A DNA stretch of 8,494 nucleotides, taken from assembly GCA_964639225.1 (NCBI GenBank), contig CAZXCK010000158.1, positions 1 through 8,494 of the forward strand, read 5' to 3'. The position numbers and the translations under genes were made by a program. Numbering within the stretch: position 1 is the stretch's first letter; the number at the start of each line of letters is the position of its first letter. Below the pieces are notes generated by a model. That model was given only the letters and a program-made list of their open reading frames with translations, made no database searches and was not told where the DNA came from. Shown piece after piece: positions 1-7,673 of this stretch. This stretch comes from CAZXCK01 sp964639225 (GTDB lineage Bacteria; Chloroflexota; Anaerolineae; Aggregatilineales; Phototrophicaceae).

Positions 1-1
1 G

Positions 2-1498
2 CGGCCGGAAGTTTTTACGATAGAGACGGACCTGGACCATATTATATGCAATCGAGGGGATAAGATCGCAGTCCAGAATGACGTCCCGTTGGTTGGTATA
101 TCATCAGGCGTTGTAACGGAAGTCTTGACCAACGTGGGCGGAGACATTATCGGGATCAAATCGGACGAATTTTTTTTGATGGAGAGCGGAAAGACATACG
201 GTATTCGGATTATAAACGCCAGCGCCGAATTTATACAGCGCGAATTGACGGCCGCCGTTGGGGAGTATAACCAGCTTGATTTCGTTTCGCCGACAAGTGA
301 GACTATCGAAGTTGGTGACAAATTCGCATTTGGCGAGAGTGGTACTGAAACCGGCGAATATATCGTTACGGGAATACAACCAAAAGATGACCTGAAAGCA
401 ACGATCAAAATGGTCGAATACGCCCCTGATGTATTCACGGCCGATTCGGGGGCTATACCGGACTACGAACCCAACATGACAATCCCCGGAGATTTTTTCG
501 CGCCGGCCGACGCGACGCCAGTATATAACCAAGCGGAAACGATTGCATCTTTGGAGAGCCAGGTTGTAAATAATAACGGTCAAAAACCGTCCTTTGTCGA
601 ATTGTTTGAGTCGCCGGTCACCGGCAACGAACCGACGACAACGCCGGACGTGCCGGTTGTATCGCTTGAACCGTTATACCGCGGCATGAAAATCGAATGG
701 ACCGGCCAGCACAACCTTGTTAACGGACTGCGCCATGAAATTCAGGTATCGGATGACGACGCAACATGGTACGCGGTATCGATCGATGGCACAGACTGGA
801 AAACAGGATCAGCGGGCGGTTATACGGAAGTGCCGGCAGCGGTTACGCGGTACATTCACGCGGATGTACCGTTTATAATTAACACCGACGCAGAGGGGAA
901 CGACTATCCGGTTGGGCGCGAACTATATTATCGGGTCCGTCGGCGAACGAATACCGACGACACCTCGGCCTGGAGCGCTTCAATATCAGCGACGACTTTG
1001 ACTGTTAAAAACGGGACAGTGGCGCTAAATGCGATCAAGGCAAACAACATTGAGACGAACGTCTTAAACGCTTTGATTGCTCAAATCAATAATTTCATTG
1101 AAATAACCGACGGCGGCGGCTGGGACGGGTACAATGCCGATCGGACCCGTCGAATCACGTTGACCAGTAATAAGATTTTGATGCAGATTTACGACGGAAT
1201 CACAGAGACCTGGGACACGGTCGGCCAGATCGGCGGCGCACAGGGTGCGACCCTATCAGGATATTTCCGGTCCTTAGACACGTTCGCCGTTGGGAGCGTA
1301 TTGGATGGGGACGACGACACCACCCCGTTCGCGCATTATACAGTCGACGAACAGGGAACATACGGCGGTGAAGAGTTTGAGACGTGGTTACATACGGACA
1401 CGACAACAGCCGACTTTGGGGCCGACTACGATATGACAGACGTTGAGGCTGCCGGCGACGAAATGTCAGCAGACTACCGCAGAGCGAGTGCAGCATGA
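2..1498 (+). CDS. Phage tail-tip / host-specificity protein, lambda gpJ-like (C-terminal part, 5' end outside window)
   Basis: The frame is open from base 2, so this is the C-terminal 498 residues of a longer protein. The TTG at 89 lies inside conserved sequence and is not the start. The opening RGDKIAVQNDVPL...SSG and the later PKDDLKATIKMVEYAPDVF are typical of gpJ-type central tail proteins, which form the tail tip that contacts the receptor. An FN3-like beta domain follows (visible residues about 215-335, about 643-1005 nt), with aromatic strands such as KIEWTG, HEIQVS and YYRVRRR. After it comes a helical stretch (NNIETNVLNALIAQINNF) and a Gly/Asp-rich end. Two degenerate S-x-D-type motifs lie at 749-769 and 779-799. 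The stop overlaps the next start (ATGA at 1495). The family call is firm at the level of tail tip; the receptor is unknown. Confidence 0.85.
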   Translation, partial: RPEVFTIETDLDHIICNRGDKIAVQNDVPLVGISSGVVTEVLTNVGGDIIGIKSDEFFLMESGKTYGIRIINASAEFIQRELTAAVGEYNQLDFVSPTSETIEVGDKFAFGESGTETGEYIVTGIQPKDDLKATIKMVEYAPDVFTADSGAIPDYEPNMTIPGDFFAPADATPVYNQAETIASLESQVVNNNGQKPSFVELFESPVTGNEPTTTPDVPVVSLEPLYRGMKIEWTGQHNLVNGLRHEIQVSDDDATWYAVSIDGTDWKTGSAGGYTEVPAAVTRYIHADVPFIINTDAEGNDYPVGRELYYRVRRRTNTDDTSAWSASISATTLTVKNGTVALNAIKANNIETNVLNALIAQINNFIEITDGGGWDGYNADRTRRITLTSNKILMQIYDGITETWDTVGQIGGAQGATLSGYFRSLDTFAVGSVLDGDDDTTPFAHYTVDEQGTYGGEEFETWLHTDTTTADFGADYDMTDVEAAGDEMSADYRRASAA

Positions 1499-3006
1499 TC
1501 GGGGCGAGAATATACGGCGACGGGTGCGGAGCAGTCCCGCGAACGGTCTCGACAGCAGTACGGCACAAGGATTTTGTCGTTCAACCGGACCAGACCGGCA
1601 GCGCGACTCTTCAGATCAGCCGGACCGCGGATATACCAGACAACGCAGACCTTACGCTGGACATATCCTGGGACGGCGGAGCCACCTGGGACACCGGCCG
1701 TCAATACGGGGTACCGATTTTATACGACATCGACGCAGGCGGGTTGTACCAGCTACGTATGCGGCATAACTTTGAAGTGTACGGAGCAGCGTCACCGCTT
1801 ACAGTGCAAGATGTCACTTATCAGCTAACGTTGGCCGGGCCGCCGATATTGGTCGATATAATAAATGGGAAAAACGGGCAGATTTATGGCGGGGAACGGG
1901 TCGCGGGAAAATTCGGCGGCCGTGCGATATATCTCGACGGCACAGACTATATTGAATTGCCGGCAATATGGACGCCGACTGTCCCGGACGATTTTTCTTT
2001 TGCGTTCTGGATCAAAACAACGGCGGCCGATGGGGTTATACTGACATACGGCGCCCTCCAGATCAGGCTGGATTCAGGACAGGTCAAGACATACAACGGC
2101 ACGACATTATCAGCCGCTTTATCGCCAGCGATAAATGACGGGGATTGGCATTCAATCGTGATGACGTATGACGACGCCTCGAACACAGTTACAGTCTATC
2201 CCGACGCAGACGGAGGCTATGGGGCGATACAGTCACAAGATTTGTCGGGCACAGATCATTATATCGGTTGGGACGGCGGAACATCATATTGCGAAATGAC
2301 GATAGACGATATATGGGCGGTTACAGGCGTGGTTTCTTTATACGATGCGAAAAACTACTACCGGGCCGGCGACTTACAAACCGGAGATTTTTATGCGAAA
2401 AAAATATACGCACGTAAAATGATATTATCTCAAGACGCTGAAATATGGAGCGATTTATGGGTCGGGGGGACACTCAGTGTTGAAGGGTCGTTCAGCGTCA
2501 ATGGCGACATTGAAGCTGAGTTATGGACAGTATCAGGAAAAAACGGAGAGTTTTCTCACGACGTGAGCGCAGCGACAGTCACGGCCAGCGATTCAGTTGA
2601 AGTCACCGCCGGCGGGATAACAGCCAGCGGAGATATAGAGGGGGACAACATCGAAGCGACAACAGCATTGACCGCTCCAACAGTGAATGTTACGTCTGCT
2701 CTTGCATTACTCGGTGACGTTACAATTAAGGACACGATCGACACGGGCAGCATTGAAGTAAGTGCCAGTAGTTCGAGCGACTACACGCTATCATCGCCCT
2801 GGACGACAAAAGGGCCGGAGAAAACGATTATCTTGTCGGCACAGTACACTGATCCGCTGGGTGATGTTTATGATTTCGCATCTGCCGACGACCACCGGAT
2901 CGAAAAAAAAGAAGATATCGGCGGAGATATAACCGACATCCGGATTCATAATGATAACGCGTCCGATACCCGGTATTACAGACTACAGCTGGCTTTTATC
3001 GGTTGA
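1495..3006 (+). CDS. Phage tail protein with LamG/concanavalin-A-like module and beta-repeat stalk
   Basis: A 503-residue protein whose ATG overlaps the previous stop (ATGA), with a weak GAG ribosome site at 1486-1488. Residues 25-115 are beta-rich and contain SWDGGATW (58-65), an Asp-box match (S-x-D-x-G-x-T-W). Residues about 118-292 look like a LamG/ConA-like jelly roll: AIYLDGTDYIELP, FSFAFWIKT, NDGDWHSIVMTYD, then MTIDDIWAV at the end. This fold often binds glycans, so a surface-binding role on the tail is plausible. Residues about 315-425 are short beta repeats rich in G, T, S, A and V (GSFSVNGDIEAE, GGITASGDIEGDN), typical of trimeric fibre stalks. A compact C-terminal beta domain follows. 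No catalytic motif is seen. It is probably an accessory tail-tip or fibre component; the exact ligand and oligomeric state are inference. Confidence 0.75.
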   Translation: MIGARIYGDGCGAVPRTVSTAVRHKDFVVQPDQTGSATLQISRTADIPDNADLTLDISWDGGATWDTGRQYGVPILYDIDAGGLYQLRMRHNFEVYGAASPLTVQDVTYQLTLAGPPILVDIINGKNGQIYGGERVAGKFGGRAIYLDGTDYIELPAIWTPTVPDDFSFAFWIKTTAADGVILTYGALQIRLDSGQVKTYNGTTLSAALSPAINDGDWHSIVMTYDDASNTVTVYPDADGGYGAIQSQDLSGTDHYIGWDGGTSYCEMTIDDIWAVTGVVSLYDAKNYYRAGDLQTGDFYAKKIYARKMILSQDAEIWSDLWVGGTLSVEGSFSVNGDIEAELWTVSGKNGEFSHDVSAATVTASDSVEVTAGGITASGDIEGDNIEATTALTAPTVNVTSALALLGDVTIKDTIDTGSIEVSASSSSDYTLSSPWTTKGPEKTIILSAQYTDPLGDVYDFASADDHRIEKKEDIGGDITDIRIHNDNASDTRYYRLQLAFIG

Positions 3007-3030
3007 CAGTCAAACATTGCGGAGTAAAAT
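3003..3030 (+). promoter_or_regulatory. Possible sigma70-like promoter in the short gap before the fibre gene
   Basis: TTGACA (3003-3008) is separated by 16 bases from TAAAAT (3025-3030), giving 6/6 and 5/6 matches to the sigma70 consensus. It lies in one of the few real intergenic gaps of the window. The predicted start of transcription falls on or next to the ATG at 3037, and the ribosome site at 3021-3024 lies in the promoter spacer. The message would therefore be leaderless or start inside the gene. Chance is a serious alternative. Confidence 0.25.
3021..3024 (+). promoter_or_regulatory. Ribosome binding site for the fibre gene
   Basis: GGAG lies 12 bases before the ATG at 3037. The spacing is rather long, but this is the only Shine-Dalgarno-like match in the 30-base gap after the stop at 3006. 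It supports the 3037 start. Confidence 0.5.
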
Positions 3031-3036
3031 ACAATT

Positions 3037-5373
3037 ATGGGCAAACTCAATTGGAATCAAAGCGGTTATACTCCGAGTGAAGAGACAATTTCACAACCGA
3101 CCGGAACATGGTTTGTATTGGCCCATGATTACTATTCAGACCTTGAAATATGGACGGGAACCGGAAAAACCGGAACCCAGCTGACAGAGGGCGTCGATTA
3201 TGAGCGTGGACATGATGATGCTGTTGCCAGCGCGACATACACGACAGGAACCGGCGAGAGCGCGACAGTATATACTCAGCTGCGGCTTCTCAATTATGGA
3301 TCGACCACATTATACGTTTATGCCAGGTACCACGGCGACAACATCAACACGTCTGATATAGTCCAGACAGAAGGGGAGAATGTTTTCACGGCAGCGCAAA
3401 CATTCGAGGACCAGACAGTCTTAAAAGAGCAGAGCAGCCAGCCGGCCGCCCCAAGTGCCGGTTATATAGGATTATATGCGGATAGCGACGGACTTAAAAC
3501 GCAGAACCCGTCCGGCACAGAGGCGGCGGTCTTAACCGGCCTATCCCAAAAGTGGGCGACGAATTTCTCGCTTCCATGGCGCGAGAGCACGGAAGATTAT
3601 GGGATGCTCAAAAGCTATGAAAAGAACAAATTTAATTATGGCTTCCGTAACGGTGGCTTCGACTCAATAGAGAAAGGACACGTCAGATCGGTATGCTGGC
3701 AATACGCGCATGTATTAAGCGAAGAGTTTGATTTTGACGCTAATTGGAGTTATAGCGGGAACAGTGGCGCGATCATGGGGCAGCAAGCGGCAACGTCAAC
3801 AGCCGGTGCGGTTGGTACATTCAAATTCTTTGGAAATGCAATATCGATAGCATACGTCAAACAGACGGCAAGCGGTATCTTCAAATTAGAATGGAGCGAT
3901 GACGACGGGACAACATGGTACGGGGAAAAGATTGTAGACACTGATTATACGACATTATCAGGAGATGTGGTTGATGTCGGAGCGCTAGATTACACTTGGG
4001 ACACATACGCCTATAGAACAGTACGTATCACGCAGGTTAATACAGATTCCACAAAAATAACCTCTGCACGTTACCGGACGATTGCCACGCAATACGAGAT
4101 CAGCCGATATTGGTCACAGTCAAGCGCTACGATAGATACAGACGATATACCTTTCGGCGCGGTATTACTGACCGGAACAGGGTTGACGGTTAACGCATCC
4201 AATAACACGATGTGGAACTATAGTTACCAAAACATTACTACAAGCGGAGACAAAATAAACTTTAAATTTTATGGGAAAATTTTGTGGATATGTTTGTACG
4301 CCGGCAATTCAGATGTATCCATAACAATTGACGGTGCGACAACTGATGTTATCAATGATAATTTCGACCTCACAACGACAGGGACGAACACAGGAGTATG
4401 GGTCCGAGTAAGTGATGATACATTATCGGACGGTGAACATGAATGTGAAATAACCGCGGGGACCGGGAATGTACATCTTCAAGGGTATCGAGTCTATTCT
4501 GAAAAGTATGATAGCACAGTCACGCAAGAGATAATCCTGGGCGGGGACACGGAGATCGTACCGGTCGATGATTCAGATTGGGATTTCACAAACGCTTCTG
4601 GGAGCACCGGTCTGGAGACAAACGACGCCTATTATCTACGCCGAAGATTCAAGCTAGACAACACAAGCGATTATGTCGAGATTGATACACCGACAGGGGT
4701 CAATGCTGTCTATCTGATCGCAGCGCAAGCGAGCGGATCAGGAACAGTCGAAATAACACTGGACGGTCTGAAAAGCCGGAAATTGAACGCGAACACAAAC
4801 AGTACAGATAATAATATGGGCCTTAAAACGCTATTGTTATACGATTCAAAATTTGACGGCGACCTGGACAGCCAGACGTTACGGATCACGTCTCTTGATG
4901 GAAACAAATATCAAATCTCTGCTGTAATTTTTGAAAAATGGGGAGACGGACCATTTGAAGCTAATCAGCTTTATGGTATGCGCAAATGGCACAGATTTGA
5001 GACTGGCGCCAATATCCAGCAAACAGTATCATCTACATTGCGCATAGATTTAGAGGGAGCCAAGGCAGACATCAGCCCTGGAGCGTTGCCTGATTATAAC
5101 CTTACGTATAAATATGTGACGATAGCAGCCGGAGTAGATTGGCTGTATTTTGAGTCTGCACATCATATAACGGAAGCGACATTTTCGATGGTCGGAGCAC
5201 AAGATTCCGTCCCATTCAGGCGGGCATTAGCATACCAGGATGGGGACCTCGACGATCAACTGTCACAATTCCAACACGACCGCATTGGAGTAATTGCAAC
5301 ATATATTCACGAATCAGGAACTCTACAATACGATTGGTGTACACTAAGGGTAACATCAGGCAAGGTGGTGTAA
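3037..5373 (+). CDS. Large tail fibre / receptor-binding protein with three tandem beta-sandwich modules
   Basis: A 778-residue protein. The N-terminal 110 residues are beta-rich (TWFVLAHDYYSDLEIWTG). Residues about 114-170 resemble the connector of many phage fibres: NVFTAAQTFEDQTVLKEQSS, then AAPSAGYIGLYADSDGLK and NPSGTEAAVLTG. Three related modules follow at about 257-350, 402-492 and 541-635. Each has a strand like FKFFG/FKFYG, a central strand ending in a DG or DDG turn (LEWSDDDGTTW, ITIDG, ITLDG) and a late YRTVRIT / HECEIT / TLRIT strand. That layout fits galactose-binding-like (CBM) sandwiches. Residues 287-294 (SDDDGTTW) match an Asp-box. A C-terminal domain of about 140 residues is unassigned. 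It is probably the main adhesin; no catalytic site is recognised, so depolymerase activity is not claimed. Confidence 0.75.
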   Translation: MGKLNWNQSGYTPSEETISQPTGTWFVLAHDYYSDLEIWTGTGKTGTQLTEGVDYERGHDDAVASATYTTGTGESATVYTQLRLLNYGSTTLYVYARYHGDNINTSDIVQTEGENVFTAAQTFEDQTVLKEQSSQPAAPSAGYIGLYADSDGLKTQNPSGTEAAVLTGLSQKWATNFSLPWRESTEDYGMLKSYEKNKFNYGFRNGGFDSIEKGHVRSVCWQYAHVLSEEFDFDANWSYSGNSGAIMGQQAATSTAGAVGTFKFFGNAISIAYVKQTASGIFKLEWSDDDGTTWYGEKIVDTDYTTLSGDVVDVGALDYTWDTYAYRTVRITQVNTDSTKITSARYRTIATQYEISRYWSQSSATIDTDDIPFGAVLLTGTGLTVNASNNTMWNYSYQNITTSGDKINFKFYGKILWICLYAGNSDVSITIDGATTDVINDNFDLTTTGTNTGVWVRVSDDTLSDGEHECEITAGTGNVHLQGYRVYSEKYDSTVTQEIILGGDTEIVPVDDSDWDFTNASGSTGLETNDAYYLRRRFKLDNTSDYVEIDTPTGVNAVYLIAAQASGSGTVEITLDGLKSRKLNANTNSTDNNMGLKTLLLYDSKFDGDLDSQTLRITSLDGNKYQISAVIFEKWGDGPFEANQLYGMRKWHRFETGANIQQTVSSTLRIDLEGAKADISPGALPDYNLTYKYVTIAAGVDWLYFESAHHITEATFSMVGAQDSVPFRRALAYQDGDLDDQLSQFQHDRIGVIATYIHESGTLQYDWCTLRVTSGKVV
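5362..5368 (+). promoter_or_regulatory. Ribosome binding site for the DUF4376-like gene
   Basis: AAGGTGG ends 6 bases before the ATG at 5375. It lies inside the last codons of the fibre gene, which fits coupled translation and fixes the start at 5375. Confidence 0.6.
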
Positions 5374-5374
5374 T

Positions 5375-5887
5375 ATGGGCATAACATATACATTGATAAA
5401 TGGACAGACATTACAGTCGCCAAAAAATAACCATGTGCGATGGCCGGACGGCGCTACCCGATACCAGCTTTCCGGAGCCGACGAAGTCGTCAGGGACGAC
5501 GGCGACATTGGGCAGCTTATCGCTTACATGAATGACTCGATAAAAGCAAAAAACGCTGAACTACTGGCCGAGGGATTTGATTATGGAGGCAACACGTTCT
5601 CGGCATCATACGAATCACAAGCCGAGTGGGAAGCGCTCAAAAACCGATATAATGAAGGGAAACTGACCGGGCCGATCATTGTATTTGACATGACCGACAC
5701 GCCTGTAACGGTAGACGATGCGGCAGAGATTGTGGCGATCTATGACGCTGGTTACGATTACAAAATGGCAGTTGTAAATCACGGGGGGCAACTGATGGGG
5801 CAGGCCGCGCAGGCCACGACTATCGCAGAGATTGAAGCTGTGGGAACTGCGAACGCCGCACGTCAAAAGGCGGACTATTATGATTGA
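5375..5887 (+). CDS. DUF4376-like phage protein, possible tail fibre assembly/chaperone protein
   Basis: A 170-residue soluble protein starting one base after the fibre-gene stop, with a good ribosome site. Its second half follows the pattern of DUF4376 phage proteins: FDYGGNTFSAS, an aromatic/charged helix (QAEWEALKNRY), PVTVDDAAEIVAIYDAG, and a final TTIAEIEAV helix. Such proteins are common directly downstream of tail fibre genes and are thought to be fibre-associated or assembly factors, though the biochemistry of the family is poorly known. The first 60 residues (TYTLINGQTLQ...VRWPDG) resemble nothing I can name. There is no signal peptide or membrane segment. The assembly role is inferred from position and from the family. 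Confidence 0.6.
   Translation: MGITYTLINGQTLQSPKNNHVRWPDGATRYQLSGADEVVRDDGDIGQLIAYMNDSIKAKNAELLAEGFDYGGNTFSASYESQAEWEALKNRYNEGKLTGPIIVFDMTDTPVTVDDAAEIVAIYDAGYDYKMAVVNHGGQLMGQAAQATTIAEIEAVGTANAARQKADYYD
5865..5870 (+). promoter_or_regulatory. Ribosome binding site that sets the lipase start at 5880
   Basis: AAAAGG lies 9 bases before the ATG at 5880. It favours this start over the in-frame TTG at 5832, which would overlap the upstream gene by 56 bases and has no comparable ribosome site. Confidence 0.55.
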
Positions 5888-6647
5888 TCGATTACACCGT
5901 GAAGCGCTGAAAGCAGCACAATTATCACAAGATGTGTATCGGGATATATGGTGGAAACGTTTATATTCGATCGACCCGCTGGACCTGAGCAAACAATTTG
6001 ACGAATGGGAGTTACGCACCGAGGGAACGTCCCGATATTATCTTGGCAAAAAAGGAAAAACAGCAAGGATCATAATCAGCGGATCAGATGGCGATGATTG
6101 GTTGGGGCCGACCGGAAACCTTAATCTGCTTATTACTCCAGCCCAAAAGCTGACAAACAAAATCGCCACCGACGCCAGCGTCCACCCGGGTTTTTTATTG
6201 ACCTGGAAAACAGAGATAAAAAAAGCAGCGATTAAATATGTTCGGAATAGCGGGTGCAATAAAATTGTAATAGGCGGCCATTCAAAAGGCGGGGCGGTCG
6301 CGAAAATTGGGGCTGAAAATCTGGCTTATTATTTCCCTGGCAAAAAAATATCATGTTACACGATGTCGGCCCCATCATGCGGCAATAAAGCATTTTACGA
6401 TATTATGACCGACCGGGGGATCCGATTGCTACAGACGTACACCGAGGGCGATATTATACCCAGCCTGCCGCCAAAATGGCTGGGGTATTATCATGCACCG
6501 GACCGGATCACAATATCAGTCAACCGCAGACGATTTCCTTTGCCGATTAAATTATTATGGCCTATAATCGCACACGCCCCGATATATCAGGTCCACAGTA
6601 TACAGCGGATAAATAACCGTATGAAAACCAGAGACAAAAATGAATGA
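5880..6647 (+). CDS. Class 3 lipase-like alpha/beta hydrolase
   Basis: A 255-residue protein starting at ATG 5880, overlapping the upstream gene by 8 bases. It follows the Lipase_3 pattern. RIIISGSDGDDW (about 63-74) sits where the family has FRGT...DW. VHPGFLLTW (101-109) matches the VHxGF motif. A helix then leads to KIVIGGHSKGGA, with the nucleophile elbow G-H-S-K-G and Ser135. A strand SCYTMSAPSCGNKAF is followed by YTEGDIIPSLPP with the likely acid Asp191. H239 in YQVHS, or H232, would complete the triad. The family hydrolyses lipid esters; the substrate here is unknown. No signal peptide or membrane segment is seen, so the enzyme would have to leave the cytosol through holin lesions or ride on the virion. 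It lies between tail and lysis genes and could serve either: receptor or outer-membrane lipid attack at entry, or lipid damage at exit. The fold call is strong, the role is inference. Confidence 0.75.
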   Translation: MIDRLHREALKAAQLSQDVYRDIWWKRLYSIDPLDLSKQFDEWELRTEGTSRYYLGKKGKTARIIISGSDGDDWLGPTGNLNLLITPAQKLTNKIATDASVHPGFLLTWKTEIKKAAIKYVRNSGCNKIVIGGHSKGGAVAKIGAENLAYYFPGKKISCYTMSAPSCGNKAFYDIMTDRGIRLLQTYTEGDIIPSLPPKWLGYYHAPDRITISVNRRRFPLPIKLLWPIIAHAPIYQVHSIQRINNRMKTRDKNE

Positions 6648-6990
6648 GAATTATATCATCATCGCAGTATCAGTGTTGGGGACGGCCGTTGCGACACTGT
6701 TGGTCAAGGTTTTGTTTGATTGGTTGCAGAAAGCCGGCCGGGACGAAATATACCGCGAGATGTACGGAGAAATCTCAAAACAGATTTCGCAGATTCGGAA
6801 CGACTTTGACACCAGATTCGATACTGTTATATCAGGGTTGGCGGACCTCAACACGAACTTATCGAAAAACTACGCCACCCATGACAGCTGCAAAAGAATC
6901 TGGAAACGGATCGAAAAACACCAGGCGCGGATTGTCCGGCTTGAACACCGGGCCGGGATAGAGCAGAACATTGACGGGGGAGACGAATGA
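6640..6990 (+). CDS. Small membrane protein: one N-terminal transmembrane segment plus coiled coil (lysis-cassette protein)
   Basis: A 116-residue protein overlapping the lipase stop by 8 bases, with only a weak GAG ribosome site (6631-6633), so translational coupling is likely. Residues about 5-27 form one strong transmembrane helix (YIIIAVSVLGTAVATLLVKV). The rest is charged and probably alpha-helical: EISKQISQIRNDFDTRFD, then HDSCKRIWKRIEKH and RIVRLEH, suited to a coiled coil. It lies directly before the endolysin gene. Membrane-anchored coiled-coil proteins in this position are found as holin partners, antiholins or XhlA-type lysis accessories, but XhlA has its membrane segment at the C-terminus, so this is no clear family match. 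Function is not recognised; a lysis role is inferred from position and topology. Confidence 0.6.
   Translation: MNENYIIIAVSVLGTAVATLLVKVLFDWLQKAGRDEIYREMYGEISKQISQIRNDFDTRFDTVISGLADLNTNLSKNYATHDSCKRIWKRIEKHQARIVRLEHRAGIEQNIDGGDE
6976..6982 (+). promoter_or_regulatory. Ribosome binding site for the endolysin
   Basis: GGGGGAG ends 4 bases before the ATG at 6987, inside the end of the upstream gene. With the ATGA overlap it fixes the start. An AAGGAG further downstream (7075-7080) has no start codon at a suitable distance. Confidence 0.6.
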
Positions 6991-7673
6991 TCATTATAAG
7001 GTTTTTATTAGATTTAATTCTTACGGGGATCAAATCAGCGGCCGACCAAAAAACAATATCATCCGCGAACAGTAAGGAGACAAAAAAGAAACAAATCGGC
7101 ACAGAATCAGAAAGCATAATGGAGCTGTTGAGCCGGCTGGACCGGGGGAAAGGGGCCAGCGAATGCAGCCGGTCATTCGGGAATGTCTTTGATTTCCTTA
7201 CACAATTCGGAATCAGGATAACCAGATGGTGCGTTAATACCCCAATATACCCGTCGATGGCAATCGCTCAGGCGGCGATAGAAAGCGGTTGGGGAGCGCA
7301 GAGCGGGAAAACATTATATGGCGTCAAGGCGGCCGGCTGGGACGGTCCGACAATCGATTTACTGACCAAAGAGAATCGAGCCGGAGAGCTGAAATCAGAG
7401 ACACACCGTTTCCGGGCGTACGATACTTATGACGCCTCGATACGTGATTATATACGTGTCCTGCGGACCGCACCGTGGTTTCGAGATGTTTGCAGGGCCC
7501 AGACGGTCGAAGACGCGGTCCGTGGTTTGCAGAACGACAAAAACCCGGAATGGGACAGGCTGAAAAAATACGCGACAGACCGAACCTACGAAAAAAAGGT
7601 ATTGAGTATCATCAACGATTTTGGGCTGAAATACTATGACAAACTGAGACAGCAAGCCGAGAGTATTGCGTGA
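6987..7673 (+). CDS. Endolysin: GH73/FlgJ-type N-acetylglucosaminidase
   Basis: A 228-residue protein with an ATGA overlap to the gene before it. Residues about 62-215 match glucosaminidase domains of the GH73/FlgJ type. PSMAIAQAAIESGWG carries the conserved Glu (E99), the likely catalytic acid. NLFGIKA of the family is matched by TLYGVKAAGWDG, and HRFRAYDTYDASIRDYI is the typical downstream block. The enzyme would cut glycan strands of peptidoglycan at the end of infection. The N-terminus (MIIIRFLLDLILTG) is hydrophobic but interrupted by Arg5 and Asp9; it could be a weak signal-anchor or a membrane-associating helix. A charged linker (about 28-45) joins it to the enzyme. It lies between two small membrane-protein genes, as expected in a lysis cassette. 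A virion-associated muralytic role is less likely from position. Confidence 0.85.
   Translation: MIIIRFLLDLILTGIKSAADQKTISSANSKETKKKQIGTESESIMELLSRLDRGKGASECSRSFGNVFDFLTQFGIRITRWCVNTPIYPSMAIAQAAIESGWGAQSGKTLYGVKAAGWDGPTIDLLTKENRAGELKSETHRFRAYDTYDASIRDYIRVLRTAPWFRDVCRAQTVEDAVRGLQNDKNPEWDRLKKYATDRTYEKKVLSIINDFGLKYYDKLRQQAESIA

Noticed and set aside
89..91. TTG at 89 as start of the tail-tip gene
   Set aside because: The frame is open to the window edge, and the residues before it (RGDKIAVQNDVP) are conserved gpJ-type sequence.
170..177. Run of eight T's as a programmed frameshift site
   Set aside because: The reading frame continues unchanged with a sensible protein (SDEFFLMES), and no alternative frame downstream is long enough.
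1441..1560. Frameshift joining the first two genes into one
   Set aside because: The first gene ends and the next starts with the ATGA overlap that is common in this operon, and neither sequence near the junction looks like a broken domain.
1443..1769. Open frames across the 1495 junction in other frames (also 1574-1828, 2951-3184, 6644-6961)
   Set aside because: They lie over well-supported genes, their products are Arg/Pro/Ser-rich or low in structure, and they match no family.
5832..5879. Longer version of the lipase gene starting at TTG 5832
   Set aside because: It would overlap the DUF4376-like gene by 56 bases, uses a TTG, and has no good ribosome site; ATG 5880 has AAAAGG at 9 bases.
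7075..7080. AAGGAG inside the endolysin gene as a ribosome site for an internal start
   Set aside because: No ATG, GTG or TTG lies at a suitable distance downstream; the next ATG (7119) is too far.
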